From: Acetobacteraceae bacterium
GTDB taxonomy: Bacteria > Pseudomonadota > Alphaproteobacteria > Acetobacterales > Acetobacteraceae
Reading direction: 5' to 3'
NCBI GenBank assembly: GCA_003506895.1
Contig: DNXO01000157.1
Coordinates: forward strand, 1-22,749
Length of the DNA: 22,749 nucleotides
Shown here piece by piece: positions 22,028-22,749 of the stretch. The position numbers and the translations under genes were made by a program. Positions within the stretch are counted from its first letter, which is position 1. Every line of letters begins with the position of its first letter. The notes under the pieces are model-generated. The model worked only from the letters and a program-made list of their open reading frames with translations, was not told the origin of the DNA and did not search any database.

Positions 22028-22749
22028 TCAGCCCGACAGCTTCTGCATCACCGCATCGGGAATATCGAAGTTGGCATAGACGTTCTGTACGTCGTCGTTC
22101 TCGTCCAGGGTGTCCAGCAGCTTCAGCAGGCCGGCCGCCTTCTCCTCATCCAGCGTCACGGTGGTGGTCGGCCGCCAGTCCAGCTTGGCACTCTCCGGCG
22201 CACCGAACCGGGTTTCCAGCGCGTCGCGCACGGCAAAGAAATCCTCCACCGGGCAGGTGATCTCGTGTCCCTCATCGTCGCTTTCGGCATTCTCGGCCCC
22301 AGCTTCGATCGCGGCCTCCAGCATGTCGTCGGCACTGGCGACCGCGGCCGGATAGCGGATCGCACCCAGCCGGTTGAACATGAAGCTGACCGAGTTCGTC
22401 TCCCCCAGCGCGCCGCCATGTTTATTGAACGCCGTCCGCACGTCCGAGGCAGTGCGGTTGCGGTTATCCGTCAGCGCCTCGACGATCACCGCCACACCCG
22501 CCGGCCCATATCCCTCGTACCGGACGTCCACATAGTCGTCCCCACTGCCGGCCCCGGCCGCTTTCTTGATGGCGCGATCCACCGTGTCCTTCGGCATGTT
22601 CGCCTGCCGAGCCGCCGTTACGGCCGCCCGCAGGCGTGGGTTGGAGGCAGGGTCCGGCAGCCCATGACGCGCCGACACCGTGATTTCCCGGATGATCCGG
22701 GCGAACTGCCGTGCGCGCCGGGCGTCCTGCGCACCCTTGCGGTGCATGA
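22028..22749 (-). CDS. yebC: YebC/PmpR-family protein (5' end outside window)
   Basis: About 239 residues are visible starting MHRKGAQDARRARQFARIIR. Family members begin roughly ten residues earlier (MAGHSQFKNIMHRKGAQD-type), and the two bases before this ATG fit an Ile codon, so the real start is beyond base 22749. Characteristic segments include NMPKDTVDRAIKKAAG, YEGYGPAGVAVIVEALTDN, RTASDVRTAFNKHGGALGE and SVSFMFNRLG. YebC-family proteins are cytoplasmic; they were described as transcription regulators, and some members assist translation of proline-rich stretches. This is a core chromosomal gene and marks the right flank as non-accessory. Confidence 0.95.
   Translation of the reverse strand, partial: MHRKGAQDARRARQFARIIREITVSARHGLPDPASNPRLRAAVTAARQANMPKDTVDRAIKKAAGAGSGDDYVDVRYEGYGPAGVAVIVEALTDNRNRTASDVRTAFNKHGGALGETNSVSFMFNRLGAIRYPAAVASADDMLEAAIEAGAENAESDDEGHEITCPVEDFFAVRDALETRFGAPESAKLDWRPTTTVTLDEEKAAGLLKLLDTLDENDDVQNVYANFDIPDAVMQKLSG

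Noticed and set aside
1..22749. CRISPR arrays, tRNA or rRNA genes, phage or toxin-antitoxin modules
   Set aside because: No regularly spaced repeats, no tRNA-like cloverleaf or T-loop sequence, and no phage or toxin protein signatures were seen on either strand.

Overview
The window is GC-rich (by eye in the mid-60s percent) and tightly packed. Its gene content points to an alphaproteobacterium, most likely Rhodospirillales/Acetobacteraceae-like. The evidence is a family-typical YebC, alphaproteobacterial IS families, a CYP153-type P450, Tat-exported proteins, and a 186-residue protein that resembles, from memory, an Acetobacteraceae-restricted hypothetical. This taxonomic call is an inference; no rRNA or tRNA gene is visible.

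Layout. 1-1735 is insertion-sequence debris. It holds the 3' part of an IS5-family element whose end abuts a CTAG at 338-341, then a decayed ISNCY-type element running minus-strand to about 1735. The terminal sequences suggest that the IS5 element jumped into the left terminal repeat of the ISNCY element. 1811-6009 is a plus-strand set: a six-bladed NHL beta-propeller protein, an orphan Tat-exported ABC substrate-binding protein, and a Baeyer-Villiger monooxygenase of the 4-hydroxyacetophenone monooxygenase (HAPMO) size class. 6073-8240 has a 54-residue Arg-rich protein and a creatininase-family hydrolase (minus), divergent from an amidohydrolase (plus). 8310-10296 is a minus-strand pair, an FAH-family hydrolase and a luciferase-like (LLM) flavin oxidoreductase. 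10380-13004 is a plus-strand operon: a PaaG-like crotonase, a second LLM oxidoreductase and SurE. 13087-14309 is a minus-strand MsrP-like molybdoenzyme with a translationally coupled small membrane protein. 14532-15707 is a MetE-core-like protein. 15899-18688 (acyl-CoA ligase and CYP153-like P450, minus) diverges from 18836-20451 (cysteine-less thiolase plus DUF35 partner, plus). The right flank looks like ordinary chromosome: a hypothetical, a small glycosyltransferase and the 3' part of yebC.

How it may work together. The centre reads as a catabolic patchwork for a hydrophobic or alicyclic compound. The P450 hydroxylates and the acyl-CoA ligase activates the resulting acid. The crotonase and the thiolase/DUF35 pair shorten or cleave the CoA chain, the latter possibly by retro-aldol chemistry as in Ltp2/ChsH2. 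The BVMO converts a ketone to an ester or lactone, and the hydrolases open products. The LLM oxidoreductases could supply further oxygenation or reduction. The substrate cannot be named from sequence. No transcription regulator and no permease lies in the window, and the genes are arranged as several divergent transcription units. The most distinctive parts are the P450/ligase divergent from the thiolase/DUF35 pair, the MsrP-like protein with a non-MsrQ membrane partner, and the NHL/orphan-binding-protein/BVMO cluster.
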